The position numbers and the translations under genes are program-made. From contig JAUZOE010000002.1 of the NCBI GenBank assembly GCA_030706605.1, forward strand, positions 124,001 through 188,000: a DNA stretch of 64,000 nucleotides, written 5' to 3'. Source of the DNA: Bacteroidota bacterium (GTDB taxonomy: Bacteria; Bacteroidota; Bacteroidia; Chitinophagales; Chitinophagaceae). This document shows positions 27,387 through 37,474 of this stretch, piece after piece. Under the pieces are notes generated by a model. That model did no database searches and was not told the origin of the DNA. It saw only the letters and a list, made by a program, of their open reading frames with translations. Each line of letters opens with the position of its first letter. Positions within the stretch are counted from its first letter, which is position 1.

Positions 27387-27558
27387 TTTCCTAATAAAAA
27401 AAAAGAATGAGTTAGCTTTTAATTTAGACAACGGCTGGTGTAACTTTATCATTTTAAAAGCGATAAGCCCATAGGTTTTGCATTGAAGTTTGGTCTATAC
27501 GATATAGCCATAGCCCTTCTTCCTTATCTTAAAACGGTCGTTTTTAGGAATACTGACT

Positions 27559-28104
27559 TTAATTTTTTATTTCAAAAGAGTTCATAAATTTTTCAATGGC
27601 GGCATTCCCATCTTTATTCGTGTTGGTGATGATTTCCAGTATATACATCCTGTTTTTTACCAGGTAGAAGCGGATATTCATTACTGCCTTTCCCTGCTGA
27701 AGATCTAATTTCACCTGTCTTCCCGGGAAACCGTCAATGGCTGTTTTGGATTGGCTCAATAAAGTACCATGAAAATTATTCACTATTCCGTCAATAGAAT
27801 TTTTGAAAAATATATCCAGTTTATCTTCATCATCAGAATTGATTACGGAGTCAGGGTATTCCGTTTCGGTGAGAATATATGCTAAATTGTCGTCGCTGAC
27901 GTTTGCAGCAGCCTGGTAGGAGTATATATTCACTTTGAGGTTTCCTTTGGCAGTATTTACCGTTCCTGACCGATCGGTAGGTTTTTTTGGGAAATAGATT
28001 TTACAATTATTTGTTGTTATCATGATCCATTCACCAACAGGTACAAAAGAAAGCATGGCGCATGCCAGGAGAAACGAAGCTGTAATAATTTTGAGGGTTT
28101 TCAT
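27559..28104 (-). CDS. Secreted PsbP/DUF1795-like protein, unknown function
   Basis: 181 aa with a signal peptide (about 1-20). The mature part has an alpha/beta pattern like the PsbP-related fold: CKIYFPKKPTDRSGTVNT at the start, GFPGRQVKLDLQQGKAV in the middle, RFYLVKNRMYILEIITN and a C-terminal IEKFMNSFEI helix. Proteins of this pattern are common in Bacteroidota and are usually hypothetical. It is convergent with the ABC/DUF2007 unit across 172 bp and probably monocistronic. No catalytic motif is visible, so I give no function. Confidence 0.75.
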   Translation of the reverse strand: MKTLKIITASFLLACAMLSFVPVGEWIMITTNNCKIYFPKKPTDRSGTVNTAKGNLKVNIYSYQAAANVSDDNLAYILTETEYPDSVINSDDEDKLDIFFKNSIDGIVNNFHGTLLSQSKTAIDGFPGRQVKLDLQQGKAVMNIRFYLVKNRMYILEIITNTNKDGNAAIEKFMNSFEIKN

Positions 28105-28615
28105 ACATTATAATTTTGACGAGAAATAAGGTTATAGATTAGGAACGTTTATTACCCGGATTCAGTATTTAAAGGGGAAAAATTCTTTTCAGTAATCTTT
28201 GACTCTTATCCGGTCAATATTCTCGAATAAAGGCATTTGGGAAGCATAGCCTGGCCACTACCTCAAATTTTATTGCTTTGCACCCCGATCCCAAACGGGA
28301 AACGGAATTATCTTCACGGTTCGTGTATTTACCAAAGACCTATGGGCAAAGCAGAACTCATCTGGTTAATCTAAAAGGAGTGGCTTGTTCCGCAACCTTA
28401 AAGATTCAGGAAGTTTCATACCAAGTAAGAGACTATGTTATTAAAACTGTTGAGAGCGAAGGGCAAAATAAAAGATGACAAAGAATTATGTTCATTTGAT
28501 TTATCTTTTACATCAAAACATTACCTTACTATTTTTTAATTATATAAGTTTTGACAGAAGCCCCTGTTAAGCAGCATTTTTTATTTCGACTGACCTTACA
28601 AAAGATTATTTTATA
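28105..28615. other. Intergenic region, nothing convincing
   Basis: 511 bp between the divergent secreted-protein gene and mgtA. A 66-codon frame at 28278-28478 needs a TTG start and has no ribosome site or known motif. No long hairpin or Mg2+-sensing leader structure could be recognised by eye upstream of mgtA. Confidence 0.45.
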
Positions 28616-31327
28616 ATGATACCTTCAAAAATTAGAGAACAGGTAAAAAATAAAATTCCATTTTATAGAACCGGAACCGGGAGTTTAGATAGTGCAGCAA
28701 CTAAAAAGCTCAATGAGGTATCTCGGAATGATAGCAGTTCTTTTTTGCTACTTCTTGAGAGTAATATAGAGGGGCTTACCAGTAACCAGGTTGTGCAAAA
28801 GCAAAATCAATTTGGGTTAAATGAAATTCAACATGAAAAAGCTCCTTCATGGTTGAAGCAATTATTACATTCCTTTATATTTCCTTTTAATGCTGTGCTT
28901 GTTATTATAGCTGTCATTTCATATGTAACGGACGTATTAATTGCCAATCCTGAGGAACGTGATTATAAAACGATCATCTTACTTTCTGTCATGATTTTAC
29001 TTAGTTCCTTAATCCGGTTCTGGCAGGAGTTCAGGAGCAATAAAGCAGCAGAAACCTTAAAAGGAATGATAAAGACTACTGCAACAGTTTTGAGGAACGA
29101 AACAGGTAAGCAGGAAATTGCGATTCAGGAATTGGTGCCGGGAGATATCATTTTTCTTTCTGCCGGTGACATGATACCAGCCGATTGCCGAATCATTCAA
29201 TCCAAAGATTTATTCATAAGTCAGTCCATGCTTACAGGTGAATCATTGCCTGTTGAAAAAAGAAGTGCAGTGGTAACAGACGCAGACAAAAAATCACCAC
29301 TTGAATTAGATAATACCTGTTTCATGGGTACAAATGTCGCAAGTGGCACTGCTATGGCAATAGTTGTTATAACCGGCGATAAAACATATTTCGGTTCGTT
29401 AAGTAAAGCAATCACAGACGATCGTGAAGCAACCAGTTTTGACAAAGGAGTGAGAAGTGTAAGTTACTTGCTTATTCGTTTCATGATGGTAATGGTGCCG
29501 TTGGTTTTTTTTATTAATGGTTTTACAAAGGGAAACTGGCTGGAAGCATTGCTCTTCGCCATTTCCGTCGCAGTTGGTTTAACTCCGGAAATGCTTCCTA
29601 TGATTGTTACTACCAATCTTGCCAAAGGGGCCATGAGCATGAGTAAGAAAAAGGTAATTGTCAAGCGTCTTAATGCTATTCAGAATATTGGCGCAATGGA
29701 TATTCTCTGTACAGATAAAACAGGCACACTCACTTTAGATAAGATCGTATTGGAAAGACACCTGAATGTGCTGGGTGATGATGACGATGAAGTATTAAAA
29801 TGGGCATTTCTGAATAGCTACCACCAGACAGGTCTAAGAAACCTGATGGACAAAGCGGTTTTGGAGCATGCTGAATTGCACGCTATTCTGGAGGTGGAAG
29901 ACCAGTTTAAAAAAGTAGATGAAATTCCTTTCGACTTTCATCGCAGGAGAATGAGTGTAATTCTGGAAATGAAAAATGGCAAGGACCTTTTAATATGCAA
30001 AGGCGCGGTAGAAGAAATGCTTGATGTTTGTTCCTATTCATTTGATCCCGGTGAAGATCGCAAATTGCATATTGAGCAGGATGTAATTGTGCCGATGGAT
30101 GAAAAAACACGCCAACTGATTCTGGATACTTCGAAAAGACTTAATGAAGACGGCTTGCGTGTGTTATTGGTAGCCATAAAAGAATTTGATGATCGGGCAT
30201 TGACCTATTCCGTAAATGACGAAACCAATATGGTTCTTACAGGATTTATAGGTTTTCTCGACCCGGCAAAACCTTCAGCAGCAATTTCCATTAAGGCGCT
30301 GCAAAAATTGGGAATCAGCATCAAGGTGCTTACAGGGGATAATGAAATTGTAACCAGGAAGATTTGTCGTGATGTGGGAATCCCGGTGAATAATATTCTT
30401 CTGGGAAGTGATTTGGATAAAATAGATGATATACAATTACAGGAACGGTTACATGATGTTTCAATCCTTGCCAAGTTAATGCCTATGCAAAAGTCAAGGG
30501 TGGTAAAAGCTTTGCAGTCACAAGGGCATACTGTTGGGTTTATGGGCGATGGAATAAACGACGCTGTAGCTTTGCATGATGCGGATGTAGGTATATCAGT
30601 AGATACAGCAGTTGACATTGCAAAGGAAAGTGCAGATATAATTTTATTAGAAAAGGATTTAATGGTGCTTTATAAAGGGGTTATATATGGAAGAAGAACT
30701 TTTGGCAATATTATTAAGTACATTAAAATGGCGGCAAGCAGCAACTTTGGCAATATGTTCAGCGTTTTAGGCGCAAGCGCATTATTGCCTTTTCTACCTA
30801 TGTTGCCCATTCAGATACTTATGCAAAACCTGTTGTATGATATTTCGCAAATATCTATTCCATGGGATACCATGGATAAAGACTACCTGGAAAAGCCCCG
30901 CAAATGGGATTCAAAAGGTATTGGGAAGTTTATGTTGTTTGTCGGCCCAATCAGTTCTATTTTTGATTACGGCACTTTTGCACTGATGTTTTTCTTTTTC
31001 AAAGCCAATACACCTGAACACCAGAGTTTGTTTCAATCAGGTTGGTTTGTTGAAGGGTTGCTCTCGCAAACCCTGATCGTACACATGATAAGAACGAGAA
31101 AAATTCCATTTATCCAAAGTTGGGCTTCTGCACCTGTGGTGGCGCTAACTTCATTAATCATGGCGGTTGCCATCTATATTCCTTTCTCGCCTTTCGCCGG
31201 CGCTTTTAAAATGGTATCGCTCCCTTTGGGCTATTTTCCATGGCTGGTAGCCATACTTTTTGGTTACTGCCTGCTTACACAATTAGTAAAAAACTGGTTC
31301 ATTAAAAAATTTAATCACTGGCTATAG
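28616..31327 (+). CDS. mgtA: Magnesium-translocating P-type ATPase (type IIIB)
   Basis: 903 aa, matching MgtA/MgtB length. It imports Mg2+ across the inner membrane at the cost of ATP. Motifs: TGESLPVEK in the actuator domain, PEMLPMIVTTNLAKGA in helix 4, which is typical of the Mg2+ class, the phosphorylation site DKTGTLT near residue 367, KGAVEEM for nucleotide binding, LTGDNEIVT and GDGINDAVALHDADVG in the P domain. Ten hydrophobic helices are expected and seen. It is probably monocistronic, with convergent and divergent neighbours separated by spacers. ATG at 28616 gives an N-terminus of the usual length. Ca2+-type ATPases share the fold, but the helix-4 sequence favours Mg2+. Confidence 0.93.
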   Translation: MIPSKIREQVKNKIPFYRTGTGSLDSAATKKLNEVSRNDSSSFLLLLESNIEGLTSNQVVQKQNQFGLNEIQHEKAPSWLKQLLHSFIFPFNAVLVIIAVISYVTDVLIANPEERDYKTIILLSVMILLSSLIRFWQEFRSNKAAETLKGMIKTTATVLRNETGKQEIAIQELVPGDIIFLSAGDMIPADCRIIQSKDLFISQSMLTGESLPVEKRSAVVTDADKKSPLELDNTCFMGTNVASGTAMAIVVITGDKTYFGSLSKAITDDREATSFDKGVRSVSYLLIRFMMVMVPLVFFINGFTKGNWLEALLFAISVAVGLTPEMLPMIVTTNLAKGAMSMSKKKVIVKRLNAIQNIGAMDILCTDKTGTLTLDKIVLERHLNVLGDDDDEVLKWAFLNSYHQTGLRNLMDKAVLEHAELHAILEVEDQFKKVDEIPFDFHRRRMSVILEMKNGKDLLICKGAVEEMLDVCSYSFDPGEDRKLHIEQDVIVPMDEKTRQLILDTSKRLNEDGLRVLLVAIKEFDDRALTYSVNDETNMVLTGFIGFLDPAKPSAAISIKALQKLGISIKVLTGDNEIVTRKICRDVGIPVNNILLGSDLDKIDDIQLQERLHDVSILAKLMPMQKSRVVKALQSQGHTVGFMGDGINDAVALHDADVGISVDTAVDIAKESADIILLEKDLMVLYKGVIYGRRTFGNIIKYIKMAASSNFGNMFSVLGASALLPFLPMLPIQILMQNLLYDISQISIPWDTMDKDYLEKPRKWDSKGIGKFMLFVGPISSIFDYGTFALMFFFFKANTPEHQSLFQSGWFVEGLLSQTLIVHMIRTRKIPFIQSWASAPVVALTSLIMAVAIYIPFSPFAGAFKMVSLPLGYFPWLVAILFGYCLLTQLVKNWFIKKFNHWL

Positions 31328-31602
31328 AAAAATCAACCAAGGTGCGGTTAATTGCCGTGATGCTCCTGGTGATATTTCAGAGAATATATTAAAAGCAGTG
31401 CCAGAAACTATTATTAAAGCAAGCATTACGGCTCATTGAAATTGAATCTTGTTATCAATTTAATGTTGGTTAGTGGCATCTCAACTTTCGGTTTCATGCA
31501 GAAAAAGATAGGAAGGAATAGCAATTATTAAGAAGTAAAATCTTTAACTTCACTGTAGCAAATGGGGCAACCGGAATCTTTTAAAGCCGTTATAACATTA
31601 AT

Positions 31603-33543
31603 ATGCGGGTTTGTCATTTTCAATTGCGATTACTATTGTTGGGACTGGTTTTCTGCCCTGGCTATTTTGTGACAAACGCGCAAACCTGCCCTTATAATAT
31701 TGATTTCGAAACCGGTACTTTTGCCGGCTGGCAAAGTTATATAGGTACAGCAGATACAGTCAATGGCGTTAATGTTCTTGATTTACAGCCTACAACAGGG
31801 CCTGTTTTTAACCGCCAAACCATGTATACCGCAAATACAGGAGCCGGGGTAGATCCTTATGGTGGTTTCCCGGTAAATTGCCCTAACGGCAGCAAACACT
31901 CTATAAGATTAGGAAACAATTCTGCAGGTACACAGGCAGAAGGAATATCTTATGAATTTACAATTCCTTCCGGCATGAATATTTATTCACTTATCTATCA
32001 TTATGCTGTGGTGTTCCAGGATCCCAATCATAAAGAATACCAACAACCCAGATTGGTAATTGAAATTACCAATGTCACCGATAATAAAACAATATACTGT
32101 TCTTCATTTACTTTTATTCCGTATGGCACACTGCTGCCGGGATTTTTTCAATCTCCTAACCCTGGTGGCAGTACACCGGTTTGGTGTAAAAACTGGTCGG
32201 CTGTTTCTGTTAACCTTGACGGCAATGCAGGCAAAAAAATTCGGCTCTTTTTTAAAACAGCGGACTGTACTTTCAAAAAACATTTTGGATATGCCTACCT
32301 GGATGTTAATTCGGAATGTTCCAGCGAATTTGTAGGAAGCGCTTATTGCAAGGATGATACAGCTGTAAATCTAACGGCGCCCTTCGGCTACCAGAATTAC
32401 TCATGGTATGATAATACATTTACAAAAGTCCTTGGTTCACAACAAACCATTACATTTCAACCCCCGCCATCACCCGGCTCAACCTTCCCGGTTATAGTGG
32501 TTCCTTATAACGGTTATGGGTGCGTTGACACTTTATATGCAAAGCTGAACGATTCTTTATCTGTAACGTCGAGAGCTGGTAGAGATACTCTTTCCTGTAA
32601 TCTCAACCCGGTTCCGATTGGGGATAATACCATACCCGGCTTAGTATATTCCTGGAGCCCTGTAACCGGATTATCCGATCCGAAGATTTCTAACCCATTG
32701 GCGACCCCGGATAAAACCACCAGTTATATTCTTATCACAAGCCATGATGGTGGCGGTTGCAGAAGTGATGATACTGTGTTAGTAACCGCCTCGGTAATTG
32801 ACAGTTCATTGCGGTTAACAGGAAATTCTGCGTTTTGTTCTAGCAGCAGTGATAGTGCAGTATTGCACGTTCAACCAACAAAAAGAATCCAATGGTATAA
32901 TGATGGCGGATTAATAGTAGGAGCAAACGGGATAAATTACAGGGTCACTAAAAGTGGCTCTTACGATGCATGGCTTATTAACAACGAGGGATGCAGCTTA
33001 TCTACCAGGGTCCAAAAAATTTTTATTGATAACCCGGTTCCGCCAATAAAGTATCCTGATGTGTATGCAGTTATTAACTTTCCGTTTTCGCTGAAGGCAA
33101 GACAATTTGGAGATAACGTTTTGTGGAGTCCCGGTACATCGTTGAATAGCACGGCCAGTTATACACCTGTCTTTACGGGGTTATTTGACCAGTTGTATAC
33201 TATAGAAATAAAAACCATCGGGGGATGTCTGACGGTGGATACTCAAATTGTGAAAGTTGTTCGAAATATTGACATATTAGTTCCTACTGCATTTACTCCT
33301 AATAGTGACGGGTTAAATGATATTTTACGCCCTATTCTATTTGGAATCACAAAACTCTATTACTTTAAAATATTCAACAGGTTTGGGCAGCAATTGTTTG
33401 AAACAACAAATGCAGAACCAGGTTGGGATGGCACATTGAAAGGCGTCCATCTGGGTCCTCAGGTAGTTGTGTGGATAGCAGAGGGTGTAGGGGTGGATAA
33501 TAAAATTTACATTCGAAAGGGAAGCTGTTTATTGGTCCGATGA
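31603..33543 (+). CDS. Secreted cell-surface protein with T9SS type-B sorting domain
   Basis: 646 aa. Signal peptide to about residue 26 (FVTNAQ). The N-terminal part (about 30-245) reads like a lectin or concanavalin-like module (YNIDFETGTFAGWQSYIGT). The middle holds PKD-type and Ig-like segments with repeated Cys (PNPGGSTPVWCKNWS, TLSCNLNPVPIGDN). The C-terminus is the gliding-motility/type IX sorting domain: VPTAFTPNSDGLND, FKIFNRFGQQLFETT, GWDGTLKG and a terminal KGSCLLVR. Type-B domains direct proteins to type IX secretion and attachment to the cell surface. Probable role: adhesion or polymer binding; ligand unknown. The gene stands alone. Confidence 0.85.
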   Translation: MRVCHFQLRLLLLGLVFCPGYFVTNAQTCPYNIDFETGTFAGWQSYIGTADTVNGVNVLDLQPTTGPVFNRQTMYTANTGAGVDPYGGFPVNCPNGSKHSIRLGNNSAGTQAEGISYEFTIPSGMNIYSLIYHYAVVFQDPNHKEYQQPRLVIEITNVTDNKTIYCSSFTFIPYGTLLPGFFQSPNPGGSTPVWCKNWSAVSVNLDGNAGKKIRLFFKTADCTFKKHFGYAYLDVNSECSSEFVGSAYCKDDTAVNLTAPFGYQNYSWYDNTFTKVLGSQQTITFQPPPSPGSTFPVIVVPYNGYGCVDTLYAKLNDSLSVTSRAGRDTLSCNLNPVPIGDNTIPGLVYSWSPVTGLSDPKISNPLATPDKTTSYILITSHDGGGCRSDDTVLVTASVIDSSLRLTGNSAFCSSSSDSAVLHVQPTKRIQWYNDGGLIVGANGINYRVTKSGSYDAWLINNEGCSLSTRVQKIFIDNPVPPIKYPDVYAVINFPFSLKARQFGDNVLWSPGTSLNSTASYTPVFTGLFDQLYTIEIKTIGGCLTVDTQIVKVVRNIDILVPTAFTPNSDGLNDILRPILFGITKLYYFKIFNRFGQQLFETTNAEPGWDGTLKGVHLGPQVVVWIAEGVGVDNKIYIRKGSCLLVR

Positions 33544-33774
33544 GAATTTTTATGCTAAAGTTCAGTCATCCGGTTTGATAATACTTATCCTTTTTAAAGC
33601 CCCCTGGAAATACATTCTCTATTTAGTCCTTACTTCGCAACAAGTATGAATTGGATATCTTACAAGATATAATGATATAAGTATTTAGTCAGTGATAAAT
33701 CAGTGCAAAAAAGGACAAGAAAACATATAATTTATTTATTTGTTTGGAAAAACAGTTCCTTTTACAGGAATTTT

Positions 33775-35229
33775 CTACCATGTAGAGCCCTGACCTAATA
33801 TTAACACAAACAATCCCTCCTCATTCACATATCCTTTTCTGAAGACGGGCTGCCCATTCTTGTCTTTACCGATATCCGCTTCGGCGTAGGCCAGGTGCGA
33901 TACAGGATCGAACATCCCTATGCGATAGAAGACTGGCATTACTACTTTTTTTGTTGCAAGATTAATAAATCCTGTAAGTGCGCCCTGGCCTGTTACAGGA
34001 TCAATTCCTTTCCGTGTACCGAAAAATAATTTGGGATTCTTTTCTCCTTCCATTTCTGGTAAATTGTTATCAATAAACCAGGAATCCGCAGGGATACCGT
34101 ACGAAGTAAAAAACTCTTTTACCGGGATAATTTTAAATTCGGTTGTAAGGAAATAGCCGCCGGAATAAGCCATCCCGAAGTCATGAAAATTTTTAAAGGT
34201 TCCATACTTTTTTACATCGTCAGCAGTTTGTTTAAATACTACTTCACCTTTTTTATTGATATAGGCATACTGAAATGCTGATTGGTTGCGCGGTTCAACC
34301 CTCGCATAACCGGCATGGAAATCACCCGGCATGATTGAAAATTGGTAAGGTATTACTAACTTTCCTTCGCGATTGATGAAGCCATATTTCATTTGTCCAA
34401 ATTGATCTTTTTTACCTACGGCCGCCATCCCATCAGAAAAAGGGTTACCGGCATCAAACATTTCGTTGGTAATTCTTTTGCCATTCATAGTTGAATAGGA
34501 CAGGCCATTTATTCCCGGTGGATGTACGATTCCGATCCCCTCGTTTACATTACTAATACCTCCATCAAAAACATATTGATGCCCATCAGGTGTAGCATAA
34601 GTATATCTATAAAATTCATAACTAATTCCTGATTTATTCCGACCTGTTTCCATTCTTTTTGAGGCTGCCAACATCGTTCTATCCGCTGTGTAGTTAAAAA
34701 GATGGTTGTCACCATTTCTGGCAACTATTTCACCTTTAGCATTAAGGAAGCCGCTGCCGCTGCCATCACCCTGATCTATAAATTGAAAGAGGCCGGCGTT
34801 TAACCGAACACCACCGGGAAGTGCACCCGTTTGATTTTCAAACATGAGGTTGTATTTATTAAATGGTACAATGAGCTTTCCGGCAGAATCAATCATTGCA
34901 GAAGAGGAACCCTTTAAAACCAGGGCAGCTCCGCCATTGAATGGCGCTATCTGGTCCACATCCAACGACTTTGCATTTTTGGCTAATTGACCTGGTTTTG
35001 GGGTAAGTATCAATCCTGAACCGGTTTTCACAGAAGTGCTGTTATTGGTTTGGGTAGTACCAGGGGCCTGGGAAGTATTTTTCTTATGATGAAAAATATC
35101 TTTTAAGGCTTTTGCCGTGTTTTGGATACTTTCATTAATCTTATCAGATTTTGATTGTGCCTGGCCCTGTGCTACAGTCATCATCAATAAGTAACTCAGG
35201 AATACCATGCGAAAAAAATTCACTTTCAT
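33775..35229 (-). CDS. Secreted WG-repeat protein
   Basis: About 484 aa from ATG 35229; upstream ATGs at 35259/35256 extend it by ten residues and move the signal peptide inward. The signal is KVNFFRMVFLSYLLMMTVAQGQAQ. After a Gln/Ser/Thr linker come irregular WG-type repeats, each with a strand pair around Gly-hydrophobic motifs, for example GGAALVLKGSSSAMIDSAG, GLFQFIDQGDGSGSGFLN, MAAVGKKDQFGQMKYGF and REGKLVIPYQF. WG repeats build propeller or solenoid surfaces for binding and are not enzymes. An INKKGEVVF repeat is seen near residue 315. Role unknown; exported. It is convergent with the T9SS protein. Confidence 0.8.
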   Translation of the reverse strand: MKVNFFRMVFLSYLLMMTVAQGQAQSKSDKINESIQNTAKALKDIFHHKKNTSQAPGTTQTNNSTSVKTGSGLILTPKPGQLAKNAKSLDVDQIAPFNGGAALVLKGSSSAMIDSAGKLIVPFNKYNLMFENQTGALPGGVRLNAGLFQFIDQGDGSGSGFLNAKGEIVARNGDNHLFNYTADRTMLAASKRMETGRNKSGISYEFYRYTYATPDGHQYVFDGGISNVNEGIGIVHPPGINGLSYSTMNGKRITNEMFDAGNPFSDGMAAVGKKDQFGQMKYGFINREGKLVIPYQFSIMPGDFHAGYARVEPRNQSAFQYAYINKKGEVVFKQTADDVKKYGTFKNFHDFGMAYSGGYFLTTEFKIIPVKEFFTSYGIPADSWFIDNNLPEMEGEKNPKLFFGTRKGIDPVTGQGALTGFINLATKKVVMPVFYRIGMFDPVSHLAYAEADIGKDKNGQPVFRKGYVNEEGLFVLILGQGSTW

Positions 35230-35273
35230 ATTAATTGATTTGATTGATAAAAACATCATTTCAATGGTGTAAA

Positions 35274-35291
35274 CCTCTCAAAAAGGAGAGG
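35274..35291 (-). promoter_or_regulatory. Small hairpin in the leader of the WG-repeat gene
   Basis: CCTCTC (35274-35279) and GAGAGG (35286-35291) form a 6-bp stem about 45 bp upstream of the preferred start on the minus strand. It is followed by no T run. A leader structure or chance pairing are both possible. Confidence 0.3.
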
Positions 35292-35508
35292 CTGGCAATT
35301 GCCAGGAAAATAGTCGGATGAAAACAGCGCAGAAAAAGCGAAAAAATATTCCAATCCGGTTTGCAATAAATTGCAGGTCAGCAAATTACAAAATAATATG
35401 TTTATAGCCAACAAATAAATTTAGAGTTATGGAACACTTCACTGACAAAAAATAGATTATATTTATTAAATCTTCTTCACGTGATTGCTTTCTTTAAATT
35501 AATTTAAT

Positions 35509-37134
35509 ATGGAAGGACTAATGATGAATTACCCGCTGACGGTGCCATCTATCCTGGACCATGGCTACCGGGTTTACCCTAAAAAAGAGTTTATCAGTAT
35601 TTTACCGGATAAAAGCCGGCACAGCTATATGTTTTCGGATTTGTATAAGCGAAGCAAAAAGCTGATGCATGCTTTGGTAAACAAACTGGGGGTAAACCGG
35701 GGAGACTTTATTGGCACCTTTGCCTGGAACCATTACCAGCACATGGAGCTGTACTATGGCATACGGGGATGCGGTGCTGTTTGTCATACGATCAATATCC
35801 GGCTTTCACAGCCGCAAACTGAATTTATCATCAACAATGCGGAAGACCGCTATATTTTTGTAGATGCCACACTCGTACCGCTGTTGGAGTCGATTGCTGC
35901 ATTGCTTGCCACCGTGGAAGGCTATATTATCCTGAATGCTCCGAAAGGATTCTCTACGAAGCTGAAGAACTCTGTCGATTATGAAGAACTGATTGCAGAT
36001 GCTCCTGATAATACTCCCTGGGTGGAGGTTGATGAAAACGATGCCTGTGGCATGTGCTATACCAGCGGTACCACGGGCTTGCCTAAGGGTGTTTTATATT
36101 CCCACAGGTCCACCTACCTGCATGCTCTGGTGGTGTCACTACCCAACGTGGCGGCTTTATCATTTAATGACAGGATGCTGGTCGGGGTGCCGCAATTTCA
36201 TGTGATGGCATGGGGCATTCCTTTTGCGGCTGTTTTAACGGGGGCTGTATTAATCATGCCTTCCTGCCATCTTCAGTCGGCACCCTTTATTGATATCATT
36301 CAAAAGGAACAGGTAAACAAAGCCAGCGGTGTGCCTACCATATGGCTGGGCATTTATGCTGCTTTGAAAAATAACCCTCCCGCTAAGCCGCTACCCCTTA
36401 AAGAAGTGCTGATAGGGGGCGCCGCTGCACCGCCGAGCCTTATTGAAAATTATGAGAAAGACTTTGGGATAAAAGTGGTGCATGCCTGGGGAATGACCGA
36501 AACATCGCCTGTAGGGACGCTGAGCAGGCTGCAACCTCAGCATGATGTACTCCCTTCTGCTGAAAAAATTAAAATAAGAGCCTTGCAAGGGCAGCAGGTC
36601 CCCTGCGTGGAGATAAGAATCGTTCTGGATAACGGCGCCATTGCACCAAAGGATGGCATCACTTCAGGGGAAATTGAGATCAGGGGTCCATGGATCATTA
36701 ATTCCTATTTTAAATCCACCAGCCGGGAAAATTTTAGTGAAGATGGCTGGTTTAAAACCGGCGATGTAGGAACCATTAACGATGAAGGATATCTGCAAAT
36801 AACCGACCGCACTAAGGATCTCATCAAGAGTGGGGGCGAATGGATATCCAGCGTAGCGCTTGAAGTAGCAATAATGGCGCATCCCAAAGTGAAGGAAGCA
36901 TCAGTTATTGCCATTCCGGATCCTCATTGGACGGAACGTCCATTAGCAGTAATTGTTTTAAATAATCAACAGGAATCAATCATCCAAGAGGAACTCAATA
37001 ATTTTTTACTGCCTTCTTTTGCCAAATACCAGCTGCCTGATAAAATCGTGTTTGTAAACGAGATACCTAAAACAAGTGTAGGGAAATTTAATAAAAAAAA
37101 ATTGCGACAATTATATGCGGAAGGAAAATTGTAA
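35509..37134 (+). CDS. Fatty-acyl-CoA synthetase (AMP-forming)
   Basis: 541 aa, full length for the class. It activates a medium- or long-chain fatty acid to acyl-CoA through an acyl-adenylate. Motifs: P-loop CYTSGTTGLPKGVLYSHRS near residue 182, AWGMTETSP near 326, DGWFKTGDVG near 405, DRTKDLIKSGGEWIS near 428 and the C-terminal catalytic Lys in KTSVGKFNKKKLRQ near 525. The N-terminus EGLMMNYPLTVPSIL is typical and supports the ATG at 35509. The gene is monocistronic, with an AT-rich upstream region. The likely job is beta-oxidation or lipid recycling; chain-length range cannot be read from sequence. Confidence 0.9.
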   Translation: MEGLMMNYPLTVPSILDHGYRVYPKKEFISILPDKSRHSYMFSDLYKRSKKLMHALVNKLGVNRGDFIGTFAWNHYQHMELYYGIRGCGAVCHTINIRLSQPQTEFIINNAEDRYIFVDATLVPLLESIAALLATVEGYIILNAPKGFSTKLKNSVDYEELIADAPDNTPWVEVDENDACGMCYTSGTTGLPKGVLYSHRSTYLHALVVSLPNVAALSFNDRMLVGVPQFHVMAWGIPFAAVLTGAVLIMPSCHLQSAPFIDIIQKEQVNKASGVPTIWLGIYAALKNNPPAKPLPLKEVLIGGAAAPPSLIENYEKDFGIKVVHAWGMTETSPVGTLSRLQPQHDVLPSAEKIKIRALQGQQVPCVEIRIVLDNGAIAPKDGITSGEIEIRGPWIINSYFKSTSRENFSEDGWFKTGDVGTINDEGYLQITDRTKDLIKSGGEWISSVALEVAIMAHPKVKEASVIAIPDPHWTERPLAVIVLNNQQESIIQEELNNFLLPSFAKYQLPDKIVFVNEIPKTSVGKFNKKKLRQLYAEGKL

Positions 37135-37474
37135 GATGTTGGATACTGATTTTCTCCTAAACTTTGTGTCTAATGTGGAATTACGAATCTCTTAATTGAA
37201 TCTAGATAGTTTGTGATATTCACATTGTAATATATTTTCCTTGCCTTGGAAATGTCCTTTCTTTTGAAAACTTACATCATGCCGTTCGTAGAATATTTAA
37301 ATCAATTTTTAAAGTGTGAATTTTATAAAAAAAACAATCTTGAATTAATATCACTCACAATTACAGAGAACTTATTTCAAGGCTATAGAACCTTCTTTTA
37401 GTTACAATATTTCCGTAAATTCGACTTTGCTTTTGAATCGTTTTAATTATCCTCTTTTCATTTAACTTTTTATA
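37135..37474. other. Intergenic, no gene
   Basis: 340 bp, AT-rich, between the acyl-CoA synthetase and the PSD1 gene on the same strand. No convincing reading frame, hairpin or terminator was seen. It should hold the promoter of the cassette starting at 37475. Confidence 0.5.

Noticed and set aside
28278-28478. 66-codon frame upstream of mgtA
   Set aside because: TTG start, no ribosome site, no recognisable sequence; taken as chance.
28105-28615. Mg2+ riboswitch or leader peptide upstream of mgtA
   Set aside because: No recognisable Mg2+-box or leader structure could be seen by eye; no basis for a call.
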